This document shows, piece after piece, positions 1-11,164 of a stretch of DNA of 64,000 nt (positions within the stretch are counted from its first letter, which is position 1; the number at the start of each line of letters is the position of its first letter). Position numbers and translations under genes: made by a program. The DNA is from Candidula unifasciata (Eukaryota; Mollusca; Gastropoda; Stylommatophora; Geomitridae): positions 434,001 to 498,000 of the forward strand of contig CAJHNH020001090.1 in the NCBI GenBank assembly GCA_905116865.2. Direction: 5' to 3'. Under the pieces are notes generated by a model that worked only from the letters and a program-made list of their open reading frames with translations, searched no databases and was not told where the DNA came from.

Positions 1-1283
1 CAAGTTGTTGAAATGCCACCCTTTACAGTTTTTTTTTGGGTCTTCAAAATATCCTGCAGGTTTTGTCCCCTCCCCCCTTTTCTGATGCTGCCTGATGAGA
101 CCACATCTTTGTATCACAGCATGGCACAGTCGGGGCCTTTTCAATTGCTAAAAAAAAAATACATTTGGATACAAATGAACACACAAGCTGTGAGGTACAT
201 AACGCTGGCTATTCAAGTTTTAAACTTCTACTCTTAAAAAATACTCCAGGCATGTTTACTGAGTCATAATCATCTAGAAGAAATCAGACCCACTTCTTAA
301 TTTTGAGAATATATGTATATAAATTTACACATAACATTAATTTTAAAAATGTACATGTAACAATAAACAAAAGCGATTCAAAAATAATACAGCAAATGTT
401 AAAAAAAAAAAAATCAAATCAGAGACGGGAGAAATGCATGCAGTAGTAAGCTCTCATATGCTAATGTTCATTTGCACAAGTGTAAATCCAATTTTCTATA
501 AACATTCACCAAGATACATAACTTGATTTTCAGTCTGAAGCTGTTTTTTAACGGCAGTATGTACTATTTAGGGCAGTTAAGGCTGCGGGCAGGGGCGATC
601 CTGAGCTTGAGGATTTAAGGCTGCACGGAGTGTAAGTTTAGGATTTCATTTTTTCCCTCCAACAGGAAAAATCCATCAAAGAGGATCTTAACCTTAATTT
701 TTCACATTTCTAAACTATTCTGCCAGCCACTCTTACAGTAATATGCAGTAATACAACACTATAATATAAAGCATGACGGTAGACGGCCTGGTGACTACAT
801 GCCAGAGTGGAAGAGGAATGACACAGAAAGAATAACATGATGTTAATCGTGATATTAATTTAAACAAAAAGAGTAACAGAACAGTTATTGCATTGATGAT
901 CTAGAACAATGTCACCCCCCCCCCCCCTCCAACTGTCCCAGGAAATTTTTACGGATCTGTGATATTATTATTTTGTAAACACCTCAACTTAAGAACATAA
1001 TCCTTTTTTTGTGATGCCAATATTTATAACATAATAATAAGTTCTATAGTATTACAAATTAGAAGGCAAAAAGCAAGCTATCTGCCATGTTGATAATCAA
1101 AGAAAGAGTGAATAACCAGATTACTCTGTAGAAACAGATAGATGGATAAAATAACATAATAGATCTTTGTTAATAATCTAAGAAAATTAGAATAACATTG
1201 TATTGACTGTATTCATTTAGGAAAGGATATAATTTTTACTATGATAATAATTCAAGAAAGAAAGAAAGAAAAAGTGAGAAAGA
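1..1283. other. AT-rich stretch without a recognisable gene
   Basis: Both strands carry frequent stops and only short AT-rich open frames with no domain-like composition. It holds several A runs and a short C run near 916-926. It could be intron or distal 3' sequence of the minus-strand gene whose exons lie at 10.0 and 13.4 kb, but nothing in the sequence proves that. Confidence 0.6.
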
Positions 1284-1293
1284 AAGAGAAAGA

Positions 1294-1888
1294 TTTGATT
1301 TGATTCAAGAACCGACATCACAGCACTCGGGGCATTCCCATAAGCGCTCCGTCCCCATCTTCAGCAGCCAGCGAAGAGTTCCGATACTAATGGTGCCAGT
1401 AGCATTCTGATTAAACGTCCGTCTTGCCTTTCCTCTGAGCCTCGAGCATCTGCCAGAACCTCTCGTCACCCCCAACTGCATCAATCTCCCCAGACTGTGG
1501 TGATCCATCTGCTCCTCCGAATTACACACGCTCTCTCACAAGGCACTAACCATGTCTGCCTTATCATGTATCAGTATTCCACCAAGTTGTGTAGAGCCAG
1601 CCAGTCTGCCTGTTCATTTCCCAACACACCTGCGTAACCCAGTGAAAAAATCCAGACAATACTCCTCACTCGTGTCCTCCGCAGCGAAGCATGCCACTCT
1701 GCACAAAGCATACCTGGTCTGATCTTCCTCAGCATGCTTTCTGAATCAGTTACAATCACGATGTGTGTGTGTGTCGTGTTCTCTAGCCAGTGGAAAGCTG
1801 CAGTGACCGCCTCCACCTCCATTCTTAAGCTGGTTGTTGTGGTATCATATGCTAGACTCTCCTGCACCAAACGTCGACCATTAACTTT
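1294..1888 (-). mobile_element. LINE-H copy, 5'-truncated, with partial RNase H domain
   Basis: Read on the minus strand, a largely open frame begins inside a ribonuclease H fold: MEVEAV (catalytic Glu), VTDSESML (catalytic Asp) and GNEQADWLA (last Asp) appear in the right order, while the first YTDGS-type Asp is missing because of truncation. A tail module follows, ending ECPECCDVGS and a stop, then a short TCAAA-like 3' repeat. The tail recurs in many copies in this window. A 10-bp direct repeat AAGAGAAAGA (1284-1293 and 1889-1898) flanks it and fits a target-site duplication, although the site is GA-rich, so chance matching is possible. RNase H domains of this kind end the pol protein of some non-LTR retrotransposons. 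The copy is a dead fragment. Confidence 0.8.
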
Positions 1889-1926
1889 AAGAGAAAGAAA
1901 AGAAAGAAAGAAAGAAAGAAAGAAAG
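1889..1926. repeat. (GAAA)n microsatellite
   Basis: Short GAAA/AAAG array next to the 5' edge of the LINE-H copy. A matching GA-rich stretch lies at the other side (1255-1293), so the LINE probably inserted into a pre-existing purine-rich array. Confidence 0.8.
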
Positions 1927-2699
1927 CTAACAAAAAATAAAATTAACAATGACGATGATCTTTAAAAAAAAAAAAAAGGAACAAACACCACCATGCTTTC
2001 TATGAAAGTAATCTAAGAAAGAATAAAAATAACAAGATTTCAAATAAAAAGACTTCTCACGATCATAACCTATAAAAGACAAGCAAAAATGATGGTTGTG
2101 GTGATGATAATTTTAGGCAGAAAACTAGAAGCCTGTAAAAAAAAACCAGGTAAAATATGATTCCCTGCACTTTTTCTAAAGGTGAATTCCACCACATTTG
2201 GTATTTATTTCCACGCAACAACAAAAATCGGCACTTGAACTTTGCACCAGTGACTGTGCAATGCCTATAGTTGGGTTCACGTAGCAGACAAGTTCAATTA
2301 CCCACATCCTGGACGACGCTCAGGCTGGAAGATTTGACAGGGATTCATTCTGTCCCAGGAGCTGGAACAACTTTCTGCTATTTCTAGAAGTGTTTGTTTA
2401 TACAGCAAAAACAAACTTATGCAGTTTCTGCAGGTTGTACAAATCTACCTGCGTCTCTTGCTGGGATTCAGCTGCCTGTACATATCAATGTGGTCATATA
2501 TTTCTGCACATATCTGTACAGAAGTGTGCACATGTGGTATGTGCGTGTATGTGAGTATGTGCTTTATATGTTATGTCTTATCCTTCGTGGTGTAGGGACT
2601 GTATGCTGCCAACCTTCGTGGTGTAGGGACTGTATGCTTGCCTACCAAACCTGCTGGTGATAAGTTTGCATCCTAATTAAAGCAGGTATTTTTTCTTAA
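1927..2699. other. No gene seen; short local duplication
   Basis: No coding signal beyond chance open frames. A block of about 30 bases containing TTCGTGGTGTAGGGACTG occurs twice in tandem around 2582-2638. Confidence 0.55.
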
Positions 2700-2702
2700 A
2701 CT

Positions 2703-2815
2703 GACCTAGGCTCCAAGGGTACAAGAAAATGTCATGGGAAGTAAAAACAGTCTGGATTTTACTGATCACATCAGCCCATTTAGAAATGATTGGTCTAAAA
2801 AACATGGGACTAGCA
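2703..2815 (+). mobile_element. SINE-2 3' fragment
   Basis: Diverged match to the 3' half of SINE-2: a 'tggctcc..' start, 'gtaccagaaaatgtcctgggaagtaaa' type body, a 'gtgatgctgaccacatcaccc' type stretch and 'attggtctata' type end. The tRNA-like head is absent. Assigned by comparison with better copies at 43.2, 51.6 and 59.7 kb. Confidence 0.5.
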
Positions 2816-2894
2816 TCAGTGGGCTCATCCGTGGATTTCTCCCCTCCAGGATGCTACTTGATGGTTTACCACCCTGTGATTTCAATTTATCTGA

Positions 2895-3795
2895 ACAGCA
2901 GTACAACAGGGTGGATCCCATATAGCCTGTTCAGCAGTACAACAGGGTGGATCCCATATAGACTGTTTAGCAGTACAGCAGGGTGGATTCCATATAGCCT
3001 GTACGGCAGTACAACAGGGTGGATCCCATATAGCCTGTTCAGCAGTACAACAGGGCGGATCCCATTTAGACTGTTTAGCAGTACAGCAGGGTTGATTCCA
3101 TATAGCCTGTGCGGCAGTACAACAGGGTGGATCCCATATAGCCTGTTCAGCAGTACAACAGGGTGGATCCCATATACTGTTCAGCAGTACAGCAGGGTGG
3201 ATTCCATATAGCCTGTACGGCAGTACAACAGGGTGGATCCCATATAGCCTGTTCAGCAGTACAACAGGGCGGATCCCATATAGACTGGTTAGCAGTACAG
3301 CAGGGTGGATTCCATATAGCCTGTACGGCAGTACAACAAGGTGGATCCCATATAGACTGTCCAGCAGTACAACAGGGTGGATCCTATATACTGTTCAGCA
3401 GTACAACAGGGTGGATCCCATATAGAATGTTCAGCAGTACAACAGGGTGGATCCCATATAGCCTGTTCAGCAGTACAACAGGGGGGTCCCATATAGACTG
3501 TTCAGCAGTACAACAGGGTGGATCCCATATAGCCTGTACAGCAGTACAACAGGGTGGATCCCATATAGCCTGTTCAGCAGTACAACAGGGTGGATCCCAT
3601 ACAGCCTGTACGGCAGTACAACAGGGTGGATCCCATATACCCTGTACGGCAGTACAACAGGGTAGATCCTATATAGCCTGTACGGCAGTACAACAGGGTG
3701 GATCCCATATAGCCTGTACAGCAGTACAACAGGGTGGATCCCATTTAGCCTGTACGGCAGTACAACAGGGTGGATCCCATATAGCCTGTTCAGCC
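2895..3795 (+). repeat. 36-bp minisatellite, about 25 copies
   Basis: Tandem array with unit core GCAGTACAACAGGGTGGATC followed by CCATATAGCCTGT. The unit is a multiple of three, so frames stay open for up to 237 codons (for example 3163-3876), giving a 12-residue repeat such as SSTTGWIPYSLF in one frame and AVQQGGSHIACT in another. A second frame and part of the reverse strand are also open, with no codon bias or signal peptide, so I treat it as non-coding satellite. Variants alternate TTCAGCAG, TACGGCAG and TTTAGCAG. Confidence 0.9.
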
Positions 3796-4054
3796 AAAGA
3801 AGTCTTAATTAGGGCATCCGTAACCGCTCTACCTCCTAGGAGTAACCTGCAGGCCTTTGTGGATAAGGACCTATGAAGTTCTATTTTGAGCTTATCTCAT
3901 TATGCCTGGCAATAAATTGTACAATCTGTTGTTGGTGCACTTGTATTCAAACCAACCTTACACACAATAAACCCAGAGGCAAGGAAAAAGTTCCCATTAC
4001 TATTATGACTATTTAACAACAACTATCTCCCTGAATGGATTACCAGGCTCCTTT

Positions 4055-4074
4055 GGGGGGGGGGGGGGGGGGGG
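4055..4074 (+). repeat. Poly(G) run of 20
   Basis: Uninterrupted G20, one of many long G or C homopolymers in the window. Confidence 0.9.
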
Positions 4075-4240
4075 AGAATAGATCCACTGCCCACCTAATA
4101 ATCATGTCTTAAAAGTCAACTAATTAGGGATGTTTCCCTCAAAGTTTAAGTGCATCTGTCTGAAAGGCAGGGAACCAACATTCTGTACACAAACTAAACC
4201 AGATCTGTAAAAAGTCCAGAAGTAGACAAACAAGAAGTAA
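4075..4240 (+). mobile_element. SINE-4 fragment (GAA-tailed family)
   Basis: Diverged match to the SINE-4 body: a GACCCACTGCC-like start, the core near CATGTCTTAAAAGTC, then GTGCATCTG, CCAACA, TCTGTAAAA and a CAGAAGTAGACAAAC stretch. The head is replaced by the poly(G) run. Confidence 0.6.
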
Positions 4241-4689
4241 AAATGATAACTAGAGCTTACTACGCAAATAAGTAAATATAAAAATACACCCAAAGCTACA
4301 GCAAGACAACAGTACAGGTAACAAATGCATAGAAACATTTGCTGCCAGTTGGTCTAAAAAGATCACACATTTAAACATTAAATACACAATGGTTTGCCTA
4401 CTCAGAAAGAATACCTCACAACACCATACCATACAAGGCATATACCAAAAGAGGAGAAGGATGTACAGCATGAGGTGGACTAAGAACACTATGGAAAGAT
4501 AGTATCAGAGAAATTCTACAATAGTACAAGGTGCCCACGGACGAGGCGGCCATAAAGCAAAAAACAGAATCTTACATCTCCCTCGATATATGAACCAGCA
4601 AAAGAAGAGGAGTGGAACAACTGACATGCTAAAGAGACTGATACCGTAGATAGAGAAAACTAACACTGATATGAGCTTTGAGTTGAGAA

Positions 4690-4925
4690 CAGACATAGTT
4701 CTCAGAACATTCCCATAAGTGCCCCATCCCCACATTCAGTAGCAAGTGCAAAGTTCCAGTTCTGATGGTACCAGTATTAGTCTGAATTTATCTCCATCTC
4801 AAACCTCCCCTTGAATGCTGAACATTAACCAGACTTCCTGATCACTCCCTGCTACACCATTCTCTTCAGGCCGACCATGATGATCTATTTTCCTCTATAC
4901 TGTTTACCACCAACCCATTCTTAAG
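4690..4925 (-). mobile_element. LINE-H 3'-tail fragment
   Basis: Minus-strand match to the LINE-H C-terminal tail (GTLRWLLKMGTERLWECPEC in the best copy), with many substitutions and frame breaks. The RNase H part is missing. Confidence 0.6.
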
Positions 4926-4929
4926 GCTC

Positions 4930-5115
4930 TTACTTCTTCTTCTTTTTGTTCACCGGCTGTGAATTCCGGTGGTAAGTCGCGTTTGTTTGTCCAAATGGAC
5001 TTTTAGCTTTTACCTTGACCTGAGTTTTGCGTGTACATCCGTTTTACTGGCTTATTTGTTTGCAGTTCTCGTTCCCCGCCTCTCCGGCAGATATACTCCG
5101 ACTTCGAGGGAAAGA
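4930..5115 (-). mobile_element. SINE-4 copy, reverse
   Basis: Starts with the reverse complement of the GAA tail (CTTCTTCTTC), then CACCGGCTGTGAATTCCGG, GTCCAAATGGACTTTTAG, CGTGTACATCCGTTTTAC and the ATACTCCGACTTCGAGG stretch. Truncated before the 5' head. Confidence 0.65.
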
Positions 5116-6113
5116 CTCTTACAACATCTAACTCACAGCAATGAAAATGTACACACCCTATAAATGTGACTGTATTTTTAAAAAAATTTACATCGCTACT
5201 GTGGATTACCTGCTCTTTATGGGTGAGTGTGTACTCTATTTGTGTGTTGTTTATTTACCAGTACCAGTCCAATGTGCAACTAGTCTTATCAACTTCTGCT
5301 CTGGAAATTCCTTAGCAACGCTAATCAACAGTCTGAAGGGTGACATGCACACCAAAATAGGTTCGGATAACTTAGTACATGAACAGATCAACGGAAGTTT
5401 GGACCTGAGGTGTAACAAATGACCACAGAGAATTATTCCCACACACATAAAAATTGCAATTTACTAACGAAATATACAAACAAATCTCTAAAGCATGAAG
5501 CAATTACTGTTAACCGCATGTGGCTGATTGGGACAATAAACAAAATACAAATTACTGTGATAATTAACTATACATAAACTGTAAAGACAGTTAATCACCA
5601 TAATGAACTTATTTTGCTATTATTGTATTTCAACTTGACTTTACATAGCACCATAATTGTCTCTTACCCCCCCCCCCCCTCTTTTCCCCTCTGTAATCTC
5701 TCTTTCTCACACCACGTACACTGTTTGTCTCAAATATGCACCAACTCTGTCTCTCTCACACCTCTCCCTCTTCTTTTTCATCACTCTCTCTCAAAACACA
5801 CACCACACAAACTGTTTGTCTCAAATATGCACCATGGCTCTCTCTTTCTGTCTCTCACACACACAAACCTCAACTCTATCTCTCTCTTTCTCCTTCACCT
5901 TCCCCTTCCCAATCCCTATGGCTGCAATGGTATAGCAGCTAGCTAGTGTGCTTGCCCACTGAAACAGTGGCTCCGACTGAAGTGCTAGCAGAGCCAGAAT
6001 AAACTTTACCAGCATAACCAGACTGAACAAACAGATCATATAAATGGGCACCAGATAACTGTAACAATAATCTGGAGAGGAAAGGCACTGGTCACCCCAC
6101 TATATATAACCCT
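5116..6113. other. No gene seen; poly(C) and pyrimidine-rich stretch
   Basis: Contains a C run near 5669-5679 and a CT/CA-rich stretch from about 5690 to 5900 that opens frames in all three plus frames (Leu/Ser/His-rich), an effect of composition rather than of a gene. Confidence 0.6.
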
Positions 6114-6121
6114 GCCTAGAC

Positions 6122-7424
6122 CAGTGTTCTTCAACTAGGGTCTGTGGGTCACTAGCGGTCTGAGGAACCGTCCTGATGACCCGCCAAAAATCTCAATGAC
6201 AACGCAATATTCAACACAATAAGTCAGCACTTAACATTAGCTGAACATTGTGATTATTAGTTCCCTGAATAGGGGACCCCCATTCAGGCAACCTTTGGAT
6301 TAGTTCCCTGAATAGGGGGACCCCCATACAGGCAACCTTTAGATTAGTTCACTGAATAGGGGGACCCCCATACAGGCAACCTTTGGATTAGTTCCCTGAA
6401 TAGGGGACCCCCATACAGGCAACCTTTGGATTAGTTCCCTGAATAGGGGGCCCCCATTCAGGCAACCTTTGGATTAGTTCCCTGAATTGGGGGACCCCCA
6501 TACAGGCACCTTTGGATTAGTTCCCTGAATAGGGGGCCCCCATCCAGGCAACCTTTGGATTAGTTCCCTGAGGATCCCCCCATACAGGCAACCTTTAGAT
6601 TAGTTCCCTGAATAGGGGGACCCCCATACAGGCAACCTTTGGATTAGTTCCCTGAATAGGGGACCCCCATACAGGCAACCTTTGGATTAGTTCCCTGAAT
6701 AGGGGGCCCCCATTCAGGCAACCTTTGGATTAGTTCCCTGAATTGGGGGACCCCCATACAGGCACCTTTGGATTAGTTCCCTGAATAGGGGGCCCCCATC
6801 CAGGCAACCTTTGGATTAGTTCCCTGAGGATCCCCCCATACAGGCAACCTTTGGATTAGTTCCCTGAGGATCCCCCCATACAGGCAACCTTTGGATTAGT
6901 AATCGGTTTTTGGGAGACATAAGATCATGCAGACTTGATCATCATCATCATCATGGTCAATCTGTCCTTTGATGGCATCCTGTGTCCAGACATAAAATGC
7001 AATCAATGTTTGAGGTTTGGATATCACGTAAAACAGAATATCCATCACTGAATTATAAAGAGCTATCAGATTGTTGGTGGCTTTTTTTTTTTTTTTAACC
7101 TCCTCTTTGTGAAAAAGACAAACCATTTTCTTAGCTGTATCAGAGATTTTTTTTTTTAAACTAACAGAAAAAAATTTCAAATATGTTAATGCAGCGCTTT
7201 GTATATCAGAAACAATGTTCCAATCAGGAATATGATATATTTTCTTGTCTCTAAGCAGCAGCAGATGTCACATTAGTTGAAAACTGTAATTTTGTGACAC
7301 TGAATATGACATTTAATATAATAAACTGATATTTATATCTGTTTTTGGTTTTTCGCCAGTTTCATTTCAAAACCATTTCCCCTGATTTGCTGGTCCTTAG
7401 GTGTTAAAAGGTTGAAGAACACTG
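6122..7424. mobile_element. Non-autonomous hAT-like DNA transposon
   Basis: The ends are inverted repeats: CAGTGTTCTTCAAC at 6122 and its reverse complement GTTGAAGAACACTG ending at 7424. Termini of the CAGTG..TTCTCAAC type with 8-bp target duplications are typical of the hAT superfamily. The flanking octamers are GCCTAGAC (6114-6121) and GCCTCTAC (7425-7432), six of eight matching. No transposase is visible. The left half is filled by a 43-bp minisatellite and the right half is AT-rich sequence that has a relative at 58.4-58.9 kb. Confidence 0.75.
6257..6899 (+). repeat. 43-bp minisatellite with higher-order structure, about 15 monomers
   Basis: Monomer contains TTAGTTCCCTGAATAGGGG, then GACCCCCATACAGGCAACC. 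Monomer subtypes (TTC versus TAC versus TCC before CAGG, a short CACC form, and a GAGGATCCCCCC form) occur in the same order twice: the block starting at 6341 is repeated at 6597, an exact shift of 256 bases covering six monomers. It lies wholly inside the hAT-like element. Confidence 0.9.
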
Positions 7425-7432
7425 GCCTCTAC

Positions 7433-8590
7433 TAAATAAATAATTAACATTTCATAACACAACAGCAACTTCTATGGGACTTCTTGAACCTCAGACATGC
7501 ATTCACATATATAAGCATGCAAACATATACAAAAACTCTTATTTATGCCTTAGGTGCAATTATAAAAATCAAAATAATTAATTTCATCTACATTTTCAGG
7601 AAATGATTACCTAGCTTGCTACACCAAACTACATCATACAATTCCTCAGTATAGTCAATTGTTTAGTTTCTTCACTGTAACTCTAGTTCAGAATTTCTCC
7701 TATGCATTTACAACTGAATAGGTACAGTTCTATAATATTAACAGTAGTTACTTCATAATCAGTTAAAGTTTTCTGAATCAAATATTTTTAAAAGCTCTAA
7801 CACAATAAAAATAAATAAAAAGCAGATGCAAAAAAAAGGGGGGGGGGGGGAAAGTTAGAAATTTGTAAAACATACAAAATGCCAAGAAAATACCAAAACC
7901 AAAAATAATTATGAAAATAAGGATGCAAGTTTCTAAAATACTCAAATAAAATGGAGAATTGACAAACGCATAAAGAAATAAAAAACAAAATAAAATGACG
8001 GAGTGGGTGTGAATATACGAGCCACAGACAAAAGCAATGCTTTGGGCAGCACATGTACTACATCCAGGGTTGGAGGTAAGACCAAAGTAATAGGCACTCA
8101 CATACAATAGGTCGTGACATTATGGGGTGAGGGACATCTCACTTTAATATAATCATTTCTTGCCAGAAAGTTGTGCAGATTAGCAGCAACCACATTTATA
8201 AGCTCTGATCAACTTCAACTCTCAGAGTCTGAAACCAGCTCTGAGTCATCCTTCCTTTGCCAACTCTAGTAGCTCAATCTTTCCAATACTATTATCTGCC
8301 TTTTTTCCTCCACATATTTTTAGATCTTCCTCTAAACTTTACTGTCCCACAGGTTCCTGCACCAAAGAATATTACAGCTATACTATCATCAGGTTTTCTT
8401 ATTGTGTCCTATCTAGTGATGGCATCTTTCCTACAACTGTAGTTTACAAATCACTGCTGCTGCCTGGCATTGAACCCAGACATTTAGGTTTGGAAATAAG
8501 TGAACTAGCTTATGTATCACCATAGTTACTCTTGGATAGGCTTGCCATGTCCACAAACAATTTAAATACTGCAGATCAGCACCTAAAAGG
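7433..8590. other. No gene seen
   Basis: AT-rich, with a G run near 7839-7850. Open frames on the minus strand near 7778-8107 are Phe/Leu/Ile-rich products of A-rich DNA. A minus-strand tRNA-like scrap (GAACCCAGACATTTAGG) sits near 8473. Confidence 0.55.
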
Positions 8591-8596
8591 CTAGTC

Positions 8597-9150
8597 AGAA
8601 TGGTCTGAAACCAAGTCTTTATATCATGTGAACAGCATTACAAAAGAATGGTTTGAAACCAGGTCTTTATCTAATGTGAACAGTATCAGAAAAGAATGGG
8701 TTGAAACCAAGTCTTCACCTCATGTGAACAGTATCACAAAAGAATTGTTTGAAATCACATCTTTTGATCAAGTTAACACCATCACAAAAGACTGGATTCA
8801 AACCAATTTTTTTTACCTCATGTCAACAACAACACACAGAAAACTGGCTCAAAAACCAAGTTTTTAACTCGTGTGAACAGCACCAGTCGGCTCTGTGGCT
8901 AAGTCGATGCGAACGCTTCGCTTCGTAATGCCGGGATGCCAGGTTCGATCCCAGCTGCGGGCCATGCGCCTTGCATTGGTTTCGACAGTGGTATCAAGAA
9001 AGCTGACCGTCCAGAAAGCAATGGCAAACTACTGGATGTAAATTGCCTAGAAAAACCACACAACAGCCAGGGGCTGTTAGGGTTGGTTCTGCAACGTCTT
9101 GTAAAGGATACGCAACTAACTAAAAAGAACAGCACCACAAAAGAGCAATT
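8597..9150 (+). repeat. 48-bp minisatellite, about 6 copies, split by a SINE
   Basis: Unit resembles GTGAACAGTATCACAAAAGA then ATGGTTTGAAACCAAGTC. The period of 48 keeps one frame open (repeated residues such as VNSITKEWFET). The array runs to 8885, is interrupted by SINE-1 and resumes at 9127 with GAACAGCACCACAAAAGAG. Confidence 0.8.
8886..9126 (+). mobile_element. SINE-1 full-length copy with 11-bp target duplication
   Basis: A tRNA-like head carries a box A-like TGGCTAAGTCGATG and an exact box B GGTTCGATCCC, the internal RNA polymerase III promoter elements. The body contains GGTTTCGACAGTGGTATCAA, AGAAAGCAATGGCAAACTAC and AACAGCCAGGGGCTGTTAGG, and ends AAAGGATACGCAACTAAC. GAACAGCACCA flanks it on both sides (8875-8885 and 9127-9137), which fixes both borders. 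This copy has a small duplication, CGCTTCGCTTCG, in the head. Confidence 0.92.
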
Positions 9151-10006
9151 GATTTTACCCTGAACTGACATGGAAATATTGTGATACAGATAACCTGTCA
9201 GCCCGCTGTATAAAGTAATGACCCAGTATATAAGAAAGCTAGAGCATATCATGCTTCAACTTTAGCAACTGCTTTGTGATTACCTTTACTTCATTAATAA
9301 GGACTTGCAGTAGAAAAAGAAGATAGTCAATGAAGAACTATTCAAACCCTATCTGCAGAACAGACTCATCATATGCTTAATGCCTTTTCTCCCAGGGAGG
9401 AGTTACAGCAATCTACCCTGTTCTTATCCTCACTTCAACTCCCATTCAGTTTTCTATCCCCAATCCCATTCTTTGAGTATTTTCTTATCTTTATTCTTAT
9501 CTTAGCAGTGTGCACTGTGTTCTGAAGGTTTTTGGGGATGTGGGCCTTTAAGTTCATGCTTTAATTTTTTTTCCCATGGATTTCTAGCAGTACTTAATTA
9601 CTTGGTACCATTTTCTAAACAGGTCGCGAGCTGAAAAATGGTGCCATATAGGATCTAAGCCCATGCAGAAAACTGTGATACGTTTTCTTTTATAAAAGAC
9701 CATTCCGCTGTCACTGCTAACAAAACAAAACACAAGTTATTTTACAGCAGATGGGTCAGAAAAAATTCATCAATATGACGACCCCTGATAACTTCAACAT
9801 TTTTCTTCTTCTTTAAAAGAAGTTACCTTCAGAGAAGGCAAGACTTTTATATCTACCTTCCTGGATCAGTCTAATGCAGAATGTGCATCTGCCCATACAT
9901 GCTCTTGCCAATGGCTGGAAAGAACTGGGGGGATAGCAACAAAAAAAAACCCAAGCACCATGCAGCAGGCAATGAGCGAGTTTCATCGTTCAAGATGCCT
10001 CCCTAC
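9138..10006 (-). other. Probable intron sequence downstream of the 10 kb exon
   Basis: No open frame of interest and no recognised repeat beyond a few A/T runs. On the minus strand it follows the donor site at 10006-10005. I could not find the next exon in it. Confidence 0.45.
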
Positions 10007-10264
10007 CTCGGTGCTTGAAGGGAACCTTATAGCCACTTTCACCATCTGTGGTCTCACCCTTAGCACTACCGCCGCTTGCAGCACTTCCGTCCCAGGAGGT
10101 TTTCATGTCCACCAAGCTGAGGTCCTGACCTCCAGATGAGGCCTGGGAAGAGGAGTTTGCAGACTTGGGCTTCTCGGACGATCTTCTGGGTGTGGATTCA
10201 GCACTCGTGTCAAAGGAGACTATACTATCCCTGCCTTCAGCACCAGACGATCTACTTCTGTCAC
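10007..10264 (-). CDS. Internal coding exon, Ser-rich protein of unknown function (3' exon of pair)
   Basis: Minus-strand open frame bounded by a polypyrimidine-AG acceptor (TTACACCTTTACCCGCAG, exon begins GTGACAGAAG) and a GTAGGG donor after CACCGAG. Length is 258 bases: two bases, 85 codons, one base, so it enters and leaves in phase 1. The product begins GDRSRSSGAEGRD, is rich in Ser, Gly, Lys and Glu, has SP/TP-like sites (STPRRSSEKPKS) and ends ESGYKVPFKHR. It looks intrinsically disordered, with no fold or catalytic motif. Joining to the exon at 13433-13606 creates a Gly codon and keeps the frame. I do not recognise the family. The exon reality rests on splice borders, matching phases and non-repetitive composition, not on homology. 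Confidence 0.62.
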
Positions 10265-10649
10265 CTGCGGGTAAAGGTGTAACAAACAAAATTTTTAATA
10301 AAAATAGCTAAGTTTTAATGTTTATACCAGCAGTGAATCAGACATATGATGCCATACTCATATTTTATAGACAAATCAACATTTGGTGAGTGTTAATGTG
10401 ATCACAACTGACATCATCGTACATTGGGATTCTCATGCATGCTCGGTCTCCCAATGCAACTGCAACTCCAAGGTACATCTACTGATTGCTCCAATGAGGA
10501 GGTGGTTACAACGTCTTCTATCTCGGCCTCGAAGATGTGCTTCACCGTGCCTGACTACCAGGCCACACAACTGTGTTAGTATCATTAGTATCAGAGATCC
10601 ATTATTATCCACTAGCCGTTCGTACAGCGTTGATGATTTCTGCAGATAT

Positions 10650-10760
10650 CAGTCTGTGTGGTAGTTACCATCATGTGGCCACCTTTGCTTCCCAGAAATT
10701 ACCTGATACTCATTGCCCTAGGATTCGAACCCAAGAACATGGTGCCAGCAGTGAGTGTCT
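10650..10760 (-). mobile_element. SINE-2 head-side fragment, reverse
   Basis: Reverse-strand box B-like sequence (TAGGATTCGAACCCA), preceded on the plus strand by TGGCCACCTTTGCTTCCCAG and GATACTCAT, which matches a rearranged SINE-2 body. Strongly diverged, within the intron between the two exons. Confidence 0.45.
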
Positions 10761-10794
10761 AGCCAAACTGCAACCAAAGCGGTTTCTCCTGTGG

Positions 10795-11012
10795 GTTAAA
10801 GTTTGCACATCCTTTACAAGATGATGTAGAAGCAACCTCAGCCATTTTGTGGCTGTTGCAGTCTTTCTAGGAAAATTTTACGTTCAGTAGTTTGCCACTG
10901 CTTTCTAAATGGTCAGCTTTCTGTACCACTATCAAAACCAATGCAAGATGAATTTTCCACAGCAGGGACCGAACACAGAATTATGAAGTGCGTTCGCAAC
11001 GCTGACCTCCTA
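10795..11012 (-). mobile_element. SINE-1 copy, old and reverse
   Basis: Plus-strand order is the reverse of SINE-1: CATCCTTTACAAGATG, AACCTCAGCC, GTGGCTGTTGCAGT, TAGTTTGCCACTGCTTTCT, ACCACTATCAAAACCAATGC, then TTCGCAACGCTGACC at the head. Box B is eroded to GGGACCGAACAC on the plus strand. Lies in the intron between the two exons. Confidence 0.75.
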
Positions 11013-11164
11013 TGGGTACAAGCCACTGAATTCATTGACAGGTTTCAAAAGATAAATTGCACTGATAAACTGATAGTTTTAAGAGGGTGGAGGTGGGCAA
11101 TCTGAACTACAGAATATAAAAAAATGTATATAGATAGACCTAGCAAGAGTTGGAAGATGTGGCT

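Noticed and set aside
8894..8951. Functional tRNA gene
   Set aside because: Boxes A and B are present but belong to the head of SINE-1, which has a 170-base body and a target duplication. The same applies to the SINE-2 and SINE-3 heads.
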